A DNA stretch of 27,348 nucleotides from positions 1 to 27,348 of the forward strand of contig JABMSC010000149.1 in assembly GCA_013204685.1 (NCBI GenBank), in the 5' to 3' direction. Every line of letters starts with the position of its first letter. Positions within the stretch are counted from its first letter, which is position 1. The position numbers were made by a program, and so were the translations under genes. Below, one piece after another: positions 1 through 12,000 of this stretch. Below the pieces are notes generated by a model. The model was not told the DNA's origin and searched no databases. It worked only from the letters and a program-made list of their open reading frames with translations. The stretch comes from Candidatus Omnitrophota bacterium (lineage in GTDB: Bacteria; Omnitrophota; Gorgyraeia; Tantalellales; Tantalellaceae).

Positions 1-1
1 A

Positions 2-3000
2 CTGAGGCTTTCCGTCCATCAGCCTGATCATCTCTTTTAGCGTATCGAACGTAACATTTGGATCGTCAACCATTAAGATACTGCCATTCGGGAATATCAC
101 GATCCAGCTGCCGTTTTTGTTCCTGGTGATCCTCTTCACCAGATGTTGATTCCTTTGAACAAAATCTCTTATATCAGCTTCCCGTTCCTGTCTGGCGGCT
201 ATTTCAGCATCATGTTCACGTACGAATTCATCTATTACCGGTATTACGCGCGCAACATCGGCCTCATCGAACGGGCGAGATTCCGTGCCATTACTGAACT
301 CGATCACGAACCAATCCCTGGCCGCGCCATCCTTCCCGATTATCGTCCTCCCCACAAAATCATGTATTACCTCGAATCCGTATCTATTATTGATACTGTC
401 GATATAATTATTGATGATCTCAAGTCCGCTGAGGCCACGGTTATGCACGCGGTGCATAACCGCCAGAGGAGCTGCCGCAGCTATCAAAACAGCGATCGCC
501 ACGGGTATGGAGAGAAAACTGATCGCCGCAACCGCTCCGCCGATGCCAAGCTTGGCAGCCGTAAGACCAAGGACAAACTTTTTGTCAACACCCGGTTTGA
601 ACGAAAATGTGCCGTCAAGATGCCCGCCAAGGAAGATCGCGGCAGGCGCTATCGCGATAACAACAAGCGCGAGAGCCGGAATAACGGACGTTGTCAGAAG
701 ACCTCCCACCAGCACTCCCACGAGCATCCCGGCAAGCGGGCTGAAAGAGACTAGTGTCTCCGCCCACCAAGCCACGCGTTTTGTGTATGTCTCGTTCGTC
801 GGGAACCAGCTGCCGGGGGCGGGTGGTTTCTTTTCGGCCAGAAAATAGTCCCCATACACACCTTTTAAGACAAGGTTCAGTTTTCCTCCGACCTCACTAG
901 CATATTCCTGCATAGCGGGAAGCTTCACCCCCCGGCTGTGTTCATCATGACCTATTGCTTCGTATCCTTCGTACATATCCCATACTCCGATTATAGCCTC
1001 TCTCGTCCCGATCCTTCTACTCGCCGCCTCGCTTGCGAGTGTCCAGGCATCCCTCAATACACCAGAAAGGACTGCCCTCACTTGTCTGTCCCTTATATTT
1101 AAATAAAGCGTTTCCATACGCATTATCAGTGACGCGATACCTTCCAGAGGAGCTCCTCCGAATGCTATTTCAGCCATATGGGCGGAGACTTCATGGTCCA
1201 CGTTAAGCCTAGTCCACTCGCGGTTCTCCTCCCATTTATGCTTGGATTCATGCGCGGCTATGTTTTGAACTATCTTTCTTCTCCTTTCCTCATCACTCAG
1301 CCCTTCAAAGTCCAATATATATAAACTCCTTAATATCTCTTCGGCCTGTTCTATTCTAAGATCCAGCCCTACCTCTCTCCACATGCTTTCAGCGACAGGT
1401 TTATATTTGCTGGGGTATTCTCCTTCGTCCACCACCTTACTTATCATCTCCATATCACGATCTACGTGGTCAGAAGTTATTACAACATCCTGTTCGGTAA
1501 GTGTGGACATCCCCTTTGCTGAGGTCAGAAGAGACACCCCAAAACGCCTCAACATCAGCACTTCTCCTACGTGCTCCGTGTTAAGCGGTAGCGAAGATAC
1601 GATCCTGTACCCGACACTGTATTGATTCCTAAGGTCCACATCCACTCTGAAACCATATTTTTTAAGTACGTCATTGAGTGCGACATGATATCTTACATCC
1701 CAACCATTATTACGAGCTATAAAACCCTCAGCCTTTTCCGAGAATTCCTTTAAAGGATTTACACCCTCAACAGAAAAAGCTTTTTCGAAGGTTGAGAATA
1801 TCTCCTCTATAACGGTAGCGCTGATATTGCCCTGTCGCCTTATAGCCAGGAACACCATATAAGGAATAAGGATGTTCTGCATAAAAAACTCAGGATCGGA
1901 AGCCCTTTCATCTCTTACGTTTTCTTCTATCATCTCTACAGTCTCTTGCAGAATATATTCGTCTCCTCTGTCCGAATACAATTCCAACGCGGACTTTACG
2001 TCCTCGGAGGGAACCCCATAAGAACTCGCCACCATATCTACATACTCTCCATCCTTTATCCTACCTCTATCGATCCCCGTGCCTGTAAGCATAGAGAAGG
2101 CCATATAGACAGGATTAGCGGATTCAGCAAGGTGACCGGTATAGTCCCGTGCCTTCTCTTCGGCAACAGGTGCCGAAGCTTCTTTTATTATTTGCGCGGC
2201 AATTTCTTTAAAATCTTCAGACGTAATACTTCCCCTGTTCCTCATCCTTTCCATTAGCCTTTTCGAAAGCTCGTCATAAAGATCCGCAAACCCTCTTCCC
2301 AGACCAAGGCTTCGTGCCTTCTGTTCTCCTGTCACCCGGAAATCATAGCCATCTTCTCCTTTTTTAAAATCCTCCAGATAAAGTCTGAATGCCTCTAATC
2401 CGATACTGCCGCTTATAGTTGCATATCCCAACTTCATCTGCGGAAAGGCCCTGACAATACTGTTAGCCACTAGATGCGCCAACATTGAAGAACCCATAAA
2501 TATCAATGGATTTATGACAGCCAGAGGCAAAAGCGCAGCGCTTATAAAAAGCGTTAATATCGTCGGCACTGTTAAAAGTCCAAAAACAGCCTGGAGTGTA
2601 GTTGCTCCCGGATGCTCTTTTTTATAGGAATTAATATTACGCAGATGAGCCAGTATAAAAAGTGCATTGAACGCTATCCATCCTAGGGCGCTTCCATTCG
2701 ACAGCAAAAACGAGAATACCGCGGGAAGCCTGAAGAGAAGCTCCTCGCCCCACCAGGCGAAGGTAAAAGCCGCGCGCGGGCCGAAGATAGAAGCCCCGGC
2801 GGGGGTGGGGGTGAATCCCCTGTCTTCCGTCAACAGTTTGTTTATTTCGACCGCACCTTCTGAAGGCGCACGTCGAATAGCCTGGCGTGCGGCTTCTTTC
2901 GATGGTTCTTCTAAAGCTAAATATTCTCCGGACACAGCTTCCAGTGCTTCAGCCAATGCCCTGTGAAGTTCAGTGTCTGTAAGCGCGGCACCTAAAAGTT

Positions 3001-6000
3001 TTTCCTGCATATCGAAGAACTTCTTCGTATGAGTATCTTCCTGCGCTTTTGTCCTCAGTTTTGTTTCCTGCTCGTGAGTCATCTCGTGGGACATCGTTTC
3101 TATTACCTCGGATAGAAACCCGTTAAGATTTTCCTCAGTGGGGTTTTCCAGATATCTGATCGCGGCAGTCATGATTCCCCATGAAAACATCAGGTGCCAT
3201 GATATTGTCCCTGCCCCACCTCTTGCCTTTGCTTTGACATCCGTCGAGTCGTAATAAGCCGCTACCTGTATATTTTCCGGATATATATCTTCTCCCAATA
3301 TTCTGACGCTGCTTTCTCGCAGCTTTTCTATCAGGGTCATTGTCACCATAAGAAAGTAATACAGGTGCGGCATGCTTTCCCTGTAGGCTTTCGTTTCCTC
3401 GAGGGTTACACCTTTACTGAGTGGAGTGGGCTTTTCCGTGTATTCTCGTACACGCTGTCTTATAGCTTCCGGACTTTGGTCCGCCGGAGCCGCTTTTGAT
3501 ACATCTCTCAATACGCTGAACAGTTCTGCGAACGAAGGCTGATTTTTGCTCCGAAAGCTTCCTGTAATATGCGTAACAATGGAACTCATGATCAGGGGAA
3601 CCTCTGGTTGTGCCGGTTCCGCAGCAGGTGCTTCTCCCCCGTAATAATACTGCTTATAAAGATCGTCTTCCCGGATTTCATACACCTCCATACCGGGAAA
3701 CTGCATCGTTCTTGAAGGCTGTAATTTTTCTCTTATATTTTCTATAACATATCTTCTTATCCACTCCTCAAAGAGATCCTTCATAAGCCAGGTAAACTCC
3801 TTCTCAACGGCTTTGATAAACTCCTCCCTGGAAAGTGCTTGTCTTCCAACAAGGGTCAAATTAAGCATGAACTTTCTTAATCTTAATTCTGTGGTATCGC
3901 GCATAAACGAGCCAAAAAGTCTTTGAAGGTTATGTTCCAAATAAGCTGTAAGTTTCATCTGTTGAAGTTGGCCGACACTACCCCTACCCTCTAAGGCCTG
4001 GGCCATGAAGGCGGTAAATTCGTCAGATACGATAAAATCTTTTGCAAAAACACTCATACCTTCAGCCTTCTCAAATATATCTTTTTTCAGGGCCATGAGA
4101 ATTCCCTGCAAGTTCTTTCCTTCAAAAAGCGCCCAGTTCTTTATGATATTAAGAAGATTGGACCTCTCGTCCTGCAGGATCCTGCTGAGCTTGAACATTA
4201 AAGACTCGGCTGGTTCTTTGGATAAATACGCTATCATCCTATAAATCCCTACTCCTTCCTCCGAAGGATCGACTACCTCTTCCGGATTTCGAAGATCAGT
4301 AAGGAAATCATAGCCGAATTTCATGGGCAAAGTCACTTTTCCAGCAAGATACGCTCTTATTGCCGCATCCGTAAGGCTAGCCAGTATCATTGTCTTCATA
4401 TCAGCATGAAAGTCTTCTTTCAGAAAATGAGCACGGTCCCTTGTGAGCCTCAATTCATCAGGCACCTCTATTACGACACCGAGGTCCGCCAGCCTGATAA
4501 GCAGATTAAATATATCACTATCCGGGGACAGGCCCAGGACATCGCTCAAAAATCTCTTGTCAAAGCGCATCACAAAAAGACCCTTCTGCACAACAAGGCT
4601 GGGATTGTCTTCGTCAAGGAATACCTTACAACTCGATCTTCCATGGCTAAGTTCGGTTATTATCTGCTTCTCTCTGTCTATTCTCACCACTTTTTCACCG
4701 TTATGCTCTATATCAACAGAACCTTCAATGGTCCTGGAGAACATTTTTACTCTCCCACTCAGAAGGGCATTGTCTATAGAAGTGGGGCTTTCGCGTTTGC
4801 GCCAAACTACCTCCGTGCCTTTAAAATCGCCTTCACTTAAATAGAGCTCGTAGTCAACGCCCGTTATTACACCTTCTTCACTGTCAAATTGAGGTATTAG
4901 CCTTACGACGGTAACTTTGCCATCACCACGTGATGTCCGGACAACAACTTCCTCCGCTTCCCTTAAGGCCGTGAAAAATCCGTGACCAAAGAAACCGGTA
5001 AGGGACTCCTCTCCCGCCTTCGAGGAACGGTTGGGTATAAGCAGATAATTGATGACCTGCCGTGTGGACATTCCTATAAAGTCACGTATCACTATTTCGG
5101 CTTTTTTGACACCTTCTTTATCCTCTACAGTGCCTGTTGTTATTTCTATGGTTTTATTTACAGACTCCCTTTCACTTTCATCTAATTCTGATTGTCTTCT
5201 TTCTTCTTCAACTACAGCGTCCCGGCTGTTTTGGAGAAGTTCGCGTATAAACACGAACTGTTCGTGGTCCTGGTAATTGACGCTTTGTGTTATCTGCCCT
5301 CTCGCCGCCTTGGCCCTGAGGCTTTCTGAAGATACGCCATCTTCCTTGATATCTTTTGCGTCAATATCTTCACCTTTACCGAAATAGGCGCTGAGTATAT
5401 TAACAAGGTTGCCTCTTCTGAAAGGCTTAGCGCTAGGCACTAGGCTTGCCACTGAAGACGCTCCTCGAGCATATTCTTCAAGACCCGTCACACCCCCCAT
5501 CAGGAACTCCTGATCCAGAAAGGCCATGAGATCAACGATCTGCTCTTCAGAAACTTCCGAATCATCCTCAAGAGTTACATAGTATCTGGCTATCTCTTTT
5601 ATCATTCTCTGAACGTCGGTTGCCCTTTCCGGGTTATGGATGAACTTATTCCGGTTTTCCCCCGGATCAGTTTCCAGCCATCTACCCAGGATTTGAAAAA
5701 CAAAGAATAGCCTTCTTTCTTCTGTCTTGCTAATCCCTTTCGGGATCCTCACCGCCTGCGCTTCTTCTTCTCCCAGGCCCTCTAGTGCCATGACGATAGC
5801 CGCCAGAGGAGGACCCGTAGGCCTTTTCTCTTTCTCGGCTCTTTCGCTTGAATCTCTTTTTTCGTCTATAATTTCAGAATAGTATACATTACTGGCATCG
5901 TTCATTATCTGGTGCAAAGACTGCCGCACACCCAAAGTGGCGTCGTCAATAAGCCCTTCAGCTTCTACAGCCTGCTCCGCCGCTTTTCTCCGGCTGGCAT

Positions 6001-9000
6001 CATTGGCCCTTATTTCCTTCTCGAATACATAGAAAAGCGCGCTGCCTCTTTTCTGTTTTTCGACGAACGTCCTTATCTTCCCATAAGTTTCAAGTTCCCC
6101 CTTCACCTCTCTGAGCGTTTCTTCATCTTGTTTTCTCTTTTCTTCAAAACTTCTCTCCTCTTCTCCTGAAAGCCCTGCGGGCATCTCTTGTAAAAGGGTC
6201 TCCTCAAGTTCCTCTATTTCCGCCTTAAGCTCATCTATTTTAGTTTCGAGATAACCCAATACCTGGTACCTCTTCGCTTCTTCCGGGTCAATACCGCTGA
6301 ATTTTCCGGAACCTTCAAACCTGGCATCGGATATTAAAACAAGCTGGCGCATCATGAACTCCCAGTAATTCACGGCAGTTGCTTCAAGTATGTTCTGCCA
6401 TACCCTGCTCTCAACTTGAAGGCCCGGCGTTTCTTTAACGAATACGACATTACCAAGCCTTAAGGCGGATCTCTTCCCGGTAGTACTAACTACAAACACT
6501 TTCTCGATATTTCTTAATAGCGGAGCTCCCAAAGAAGGCCTTATATCCCGGGGCTGCTGCTCTCCGGAAAATCCTATCTCTTCGATTATCTTTGGATTTA
6601 CGAAAATCACCCCTTCGGTTCCTTCAAAAAATTCATGCGCCTGGAAAGTATCCGGCACAAATATGGCTTCTTCAGTGGCAGAGTCCATTGTTTTTTTCAG
6701 GATTTTTTCCAGGGTTCTTTCCTCAATTCCCCTCAAAGACGGCGTCTTCTCGTAAGCCCATTCAAAGACATAATACAAGGCATTAAGGATCGCTATTTTT
6801 TCCTTTAGAGAGATCTCCTTACTCGCGCTTACCTCTTCAGCTGTCGCGAAAAGTGAATCCAGAGTCCTTTGGTCTATGATCACGCGATCGCGGCTTGTGG
6901 GAATGATTACCGATGCAGGCAGGTTTACCGTAACATCTGAAAGGACATTGCTTCCTTTTACCTTCTGTTCCGACGGGCTATTAAGCACAACGCCCTGGTG
7001 CGTTATGACAAGTCTTCCCTCACCGGGTTCAGCGGCAAAGGCGAGTCTTGATGGATCATCTTCATCCTTAGCGGCTATAACTCGAAAGCGTTTTCCTTCC
7101 TTGGCTTCGTCTTCCTGTTTTTCCAGGTATACCGAACGGTGTTTTTGTTTGTCCAGACCTATGTTGGCTGTGGTCGTCTCTCCTTCCTTCGTACGCTTGA
7201 CCGTTAACGGTTCACCCATCCAATGCCCAAATCTTTCACTAACAGCCTTCTCTACCAAGTCCATCTCGGATTCTTCACTTAACTGTCCCGAGATGATCCT
7301 TACTGAAGTCGCTCCATCCTGAGGGCGGGCGATGCCGCTGAAAAGGCCTGACATCTCATCTTCATTCCAGGCAAGGTCTTTCTCCACGGATCTTATTATA
7401 ATCACCTTTCTCCTGTTCTTGCCTGTACCTTCAATCCTTACGCCAAACCTTATCCTCAGTCCAACACCCTCGCTGAACGACGTTATTTCCAGTTCGTCAT
7501 CGGGATCTTCAAGATAATTGAAGGACGATAGAAAACCCACGCCAAATCTACCGATGATATCCTCTTCTCTTATTTCTTTTGTGCTGTATGTGGGTATCAA
7601 AAGACATGTAAGGACTTCTTCAAAACTAATACCTCTTTTACCGTTAGTCACCACGATCTGCCCTTCTTCTAAGGACACATGAACGCTTTGGTCGCTCGCG
7701 TCAAGCGCGTTCGATATCAACTCGACCACGCCTCGCTCCTTATCTTCGAACTGGCGGGATATAAAGTTGCCTATATTCCGATTCCAGTAATCAATTGCTG
7801 AACGTAACCTGCCGACCAGGCGGTAACTAAACCTTGCAATGGGGGTAAGATCCTTGTCCAAGTATGCCTGGAGCCCTACTATCTCTCCGGCGGAAATTTC
7901 CCTGCCGCTTTCTATATGTTTAAATAAGTCAAACTCAACGCTTTCTTTCCGCCATAGCTCCAGAGCGCGGAAGGCTATTCTCAGTTCATGATCGTCAGCG
8001 CGGAATGCCATTGCAAAATCCATACCCCAGCGCAACAAGGTTAATGAACCGAGAACGAGTGATATTGTCTGGGCGGGCTGCTGCCCCTTAAAGATAAAGG
8101 ATAGACCGACAAGAACCACTCCCGCAAGGAATGAAACGACTGATCCCGAGATGTTGGCCCAAAAGGTCCTCAGTAGAGGCCGCTTGCCCGGAGGAGCTCT
8201 CGAAATATTGACCATGCCGGAATATAGGCCCGAAACCTGGCGCCTTATTTCTCTCCAACTTTCTCTGAGACCGTGAGCAGTGAGCAGATTTATCGCACGG
8301 TGCCTGAACGAAAGAGGAATAGCCAAAACGATCATTGCGCTTATGGCGAGAGTGAAAGCAAGAGGTGGAGATGCAAAAGCTAAAATTGTCGCTCCTACAC
8401 CAACTATACCAACTTTGTATGCGCTTAGTTCAAAGATCGCCGCCCAGCTTGCGCCTTTGGCCAAATATACTCCTCTTCTACCAATACGAAGATGCGGCAG
8501 AACAAAAGAAGCTACAGCTATTATGGCAGCTATCATAAACGGTAAACCTAGAAATAAACTAATGGCGGCTAAACCAAGCGGTAAGGCAGTTTCTACCCAA
8601 TGGGCCCGGTCTCTCGTATAGCGCTCCCATCCCGGAAACCAGCTGCCGGTGCCGAGACCCTTCCTTGTAACCGGAGGCGCTGCTGCTGCTTCACGTTCTT
8701 CCCGGAGATCCTCCTGGATAGTTTTATAGATACGGTCGATCGTATTTAATCTCTCCTGGTTGATCGACCAGAGGTATATCGCTATCTGCTTTTGTGTCAT
8801 CTCCAGGGGATTTCTCTTATATTGGTCGAGGGCGGCTTTAACCTCTGCTTTATCCTCCTTAGCATCAGAGGCTATGATCCTGATTATCTCCCCAAAAGAA
8901 ACTTTACTATTTCCATTTATCTCATCAACAAGCCCGAAATGGACCTGCTCATAATCTCCCCTCATTGATGCCAAAGCTCTTATATATTTGTGTATATTAT

Positions 9001-12000
9001 CCGGCGTAACCCCTTCTATTCCATTTAGATCAAATTCACTATTTCCAGTTTTAACAGCATCTGTCAGTTGTTTGAGTGTGGGCCTTTCATTTTTTCCGAA
9101 TCTCTCTCTAAGCTGCCGGCGATGAACATCGGCCAGATCAAAACGTGTTCTCCTCACAAACCGATGACCTTCTATGTCTCCCACTATTTCCAATTTGCCG
9201 CTCCGAAGACCTTTGTCAACCCAGCCCGGATTCCCCGTAGGACGTCCCCTGTTAACCATAACTTTCGGAGCGTGGAACCATTGCGACCCGAATGTAGGAT
9301 CGAGCCATAAACCGGTCAAATATTTATGAGTGGCCAGTCTTGCCCTTTTGTAAAGCGGGACTTTTTTGTAGGAAGGGTCTTTTGGTTCGAGTGTACCGTC
9401 TTTAGCATATTCCCAGTCGTTTGAAACCCCTTCAAAAGCATTTTTTTTTGTTATCGCACCGGTTATAAGCCAACCTCCAAATTCTCTTCTCCTTTCGAAG
9501 TCAACAACCCTGTTAAGTATCCCCGCCTTTAAAAGCCGTAATATTATCGCTTCAAAGTCTTCCTGCGTCCGAGCCCGGGCAAGCTCTCTTTTATTCTCAT
9601 CCCACATCACCCACGCAGCCTTATCCAGCACCACTTCATACTTCGGTTTTTGATATTTAAGAACAGCATTCGCGGTATAGTAAACTTTTATTACATTTTT
9701 AGACGCCACTGCAGCGCGGCGGGCCTCATCCTGCCTGCGCCATTCTTCAGAACGCTCTTCCTCCTCCAGGCGTTTCCTTTCGTTGTATGAAACTATGCCC
9801 GAGCGAATAGCCTGGTACGGCCGCACGGCACTGATATACATTCCCACAAAAAATGTCAGGTAGACTGCGAGCCCTGCAATATGTCCTATTCTTTTTCCTA
9901 AACCATCAAACCTGTAATACCTAAAATAGTTGTACACCATGTAAGCAAAAACTCCGGCACAAGACGCCATAGTAATGGCTACGGCAGCAGCCCGCAAAAC
10001 AGGTTCCCCTAATAAATCTGTCATTATCTTGACCGTACCAATGCCTGTAGCTAAAGCTGTACTTGTTATTATTCCAAGGGGCGGAGAAACCTCTTTTAAT
10101 TCCGGATAAAAATGTTCCTGTAAACGAAAATGAAAAAGGTCTGTTGCTATGGCCGCGGGAACCATGGCAATAAGAGCCGTAGTAGTCGTAATAAGCCCCA
10201 ACGTAAGAGGCGTAACAATAAGTGCAACAACTCCTAAAATAAAAAATGTCATTATTACGACCGGTTTATCGGATAATACCTCTTTCCCCCTTAAGCCGTG
10301 AAGAACCCAGAAAACCAGGCTGGCTGCAAGAGCCAGTGGGGGAACACCCAAATATATAAAAAGAGCGGCTATGCCCAATGGCACAACGGTTTCCAATCTA
10401 GGCGCGATCCACCTGGCGTAAAACGGATGTTTGGCCGGATCCAGCCAGCTGCCGGCGAGGGCCCGTGCGGCGGGTTTTTTTATTTTTGAAAGAAAAGTTT
10501 TTAAGGCGCCTTTCGCGAAGGTAAATACATTCTCTCCGCCTGTTATCATTCTAAGATCTTTGATCTCTCTTTCTGAAGTTTGCAAGTATCCCCGCAGGGT
10601 CTCGCTTATACTGAAATCTTCTTCAAACTTACCTGTCATAATTTCTTTGAAATTAACATTCTGGGGTAATATCTCCTCTAATATCTCGGTAAGTGTCCTG
10701 ATCCTATCATCCCGGAAAGAATACAGTATGATCAGCTCTATACCGGAATCTTCCCCCAAAGCTCCCGAAGCGTAATCGCCTCTTGCTAAAACAACAATGT
10801 CATCTGCGATATCCAGCGAAAAAACCAATGTTCTTATTAAGGCATCCACAAAATCCGAATATTCCCTTCGGAAACGCTCATCTTTATCTCCATCCGGATA
10901 TTTTTCTTTAAGACGATCCATTTTTGACTTGAAGGCCATGCGAGTGGCCGTGCCTAAATTTCCCTCTCTGAGCAAACTAAAACGGTGCCCTTCTGTTTCA
11001 TAAAGTTCCGATACCGCTCTGGTTTCTTCGGCATCCTCTCCGTGTTTCTCTCTTGCCTCATCATACTTTATCAGGTATGACTGCAATAATTCTCTTTCCC
11101 ACTCCCACCTGAGAGTTTCCAGCTTGATCGTTTGTTCCAGAAGATCTTCCGGCGTAAAAAAGCCCCTTACAATATCTATTACATTGCGGTTGTGACCCTC
11201 AAGTAATGAGAGTAACTCGGATTCTCCTCCTTCTATACCCATTGCAGCAGCCACTTCTTCCGCCACTTCTTCCCTCAACGTCTCTCTTATCTGGTCTTTG
11301 GGTTGCGTTAGAACCTTTTTTTCCCTTTTATGAATAATATTTGCCAGGTTCCCTTTTTCTTCCCATGCAATATTTATGGCTGTCCTTAATTGACGCAGAA
11401 ACCTATAAGCTTTCTTAAGCGCATCAGCCTGGCTCTGACTCATGACAAAATACCTGCCTTCAAGCATGAACTCTTTGCCGGCTATCCCGTCCAGAAAGGA
11501 TTCAAAGGTTGCCTCATCCGTCCAGTCAATATGTTGCGCTCCTACTTTTGCGCGAAGTTTCCAGAAAAGCACCTCGACGCTCCGCAAAGCTCCACTGCCC
11601 TTTTTCGAATGGTATATGTATTTTCCGTCAAGATTCACGCGGTGCAGACGGGGTAATATTCTTTCCAGATCTATTATCGCATTGACGGGGGATTGCAGCT
11701 CTTCAAGCGTCCTGCACCTGGTCTTTATGCCCTCGAAATAGCTATGCATACTGCTTTCGGATTCCTGACCGGTCACATAGCGCCAGTCCAACAGTGATGT
11801 CAGTTCCGCAACATCGGCGTTCTTTACATTACCGATGTACATATCTGCAAATTGTGTTTTACCTATACAATATATATCTTCTTTCTGAAATTCCCTCGGA
11901 TATGCTACAAAATCAATCTCCGCATTTGCTATCTCCTTCTCCAATAATGCTACAAATCTTCTTGCCTTTCTCTGCAGAACCCTTAGTTCCTCTTTGCCAA

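Noticed and set aside
143..848. Overlapping plus-strand frames of 203 and 145 codons
   Set aside because: They are antisense to the last membrane module and tail of the first giant protein and show no family resemblance.
6876..7517. Plus-strand open frames of 148 and 61 codons
   Set aside because: Both lie antisense to GHKL domain 1, whose motifs are clear. The products are low-complexity Ser/Leu-rich shadows.
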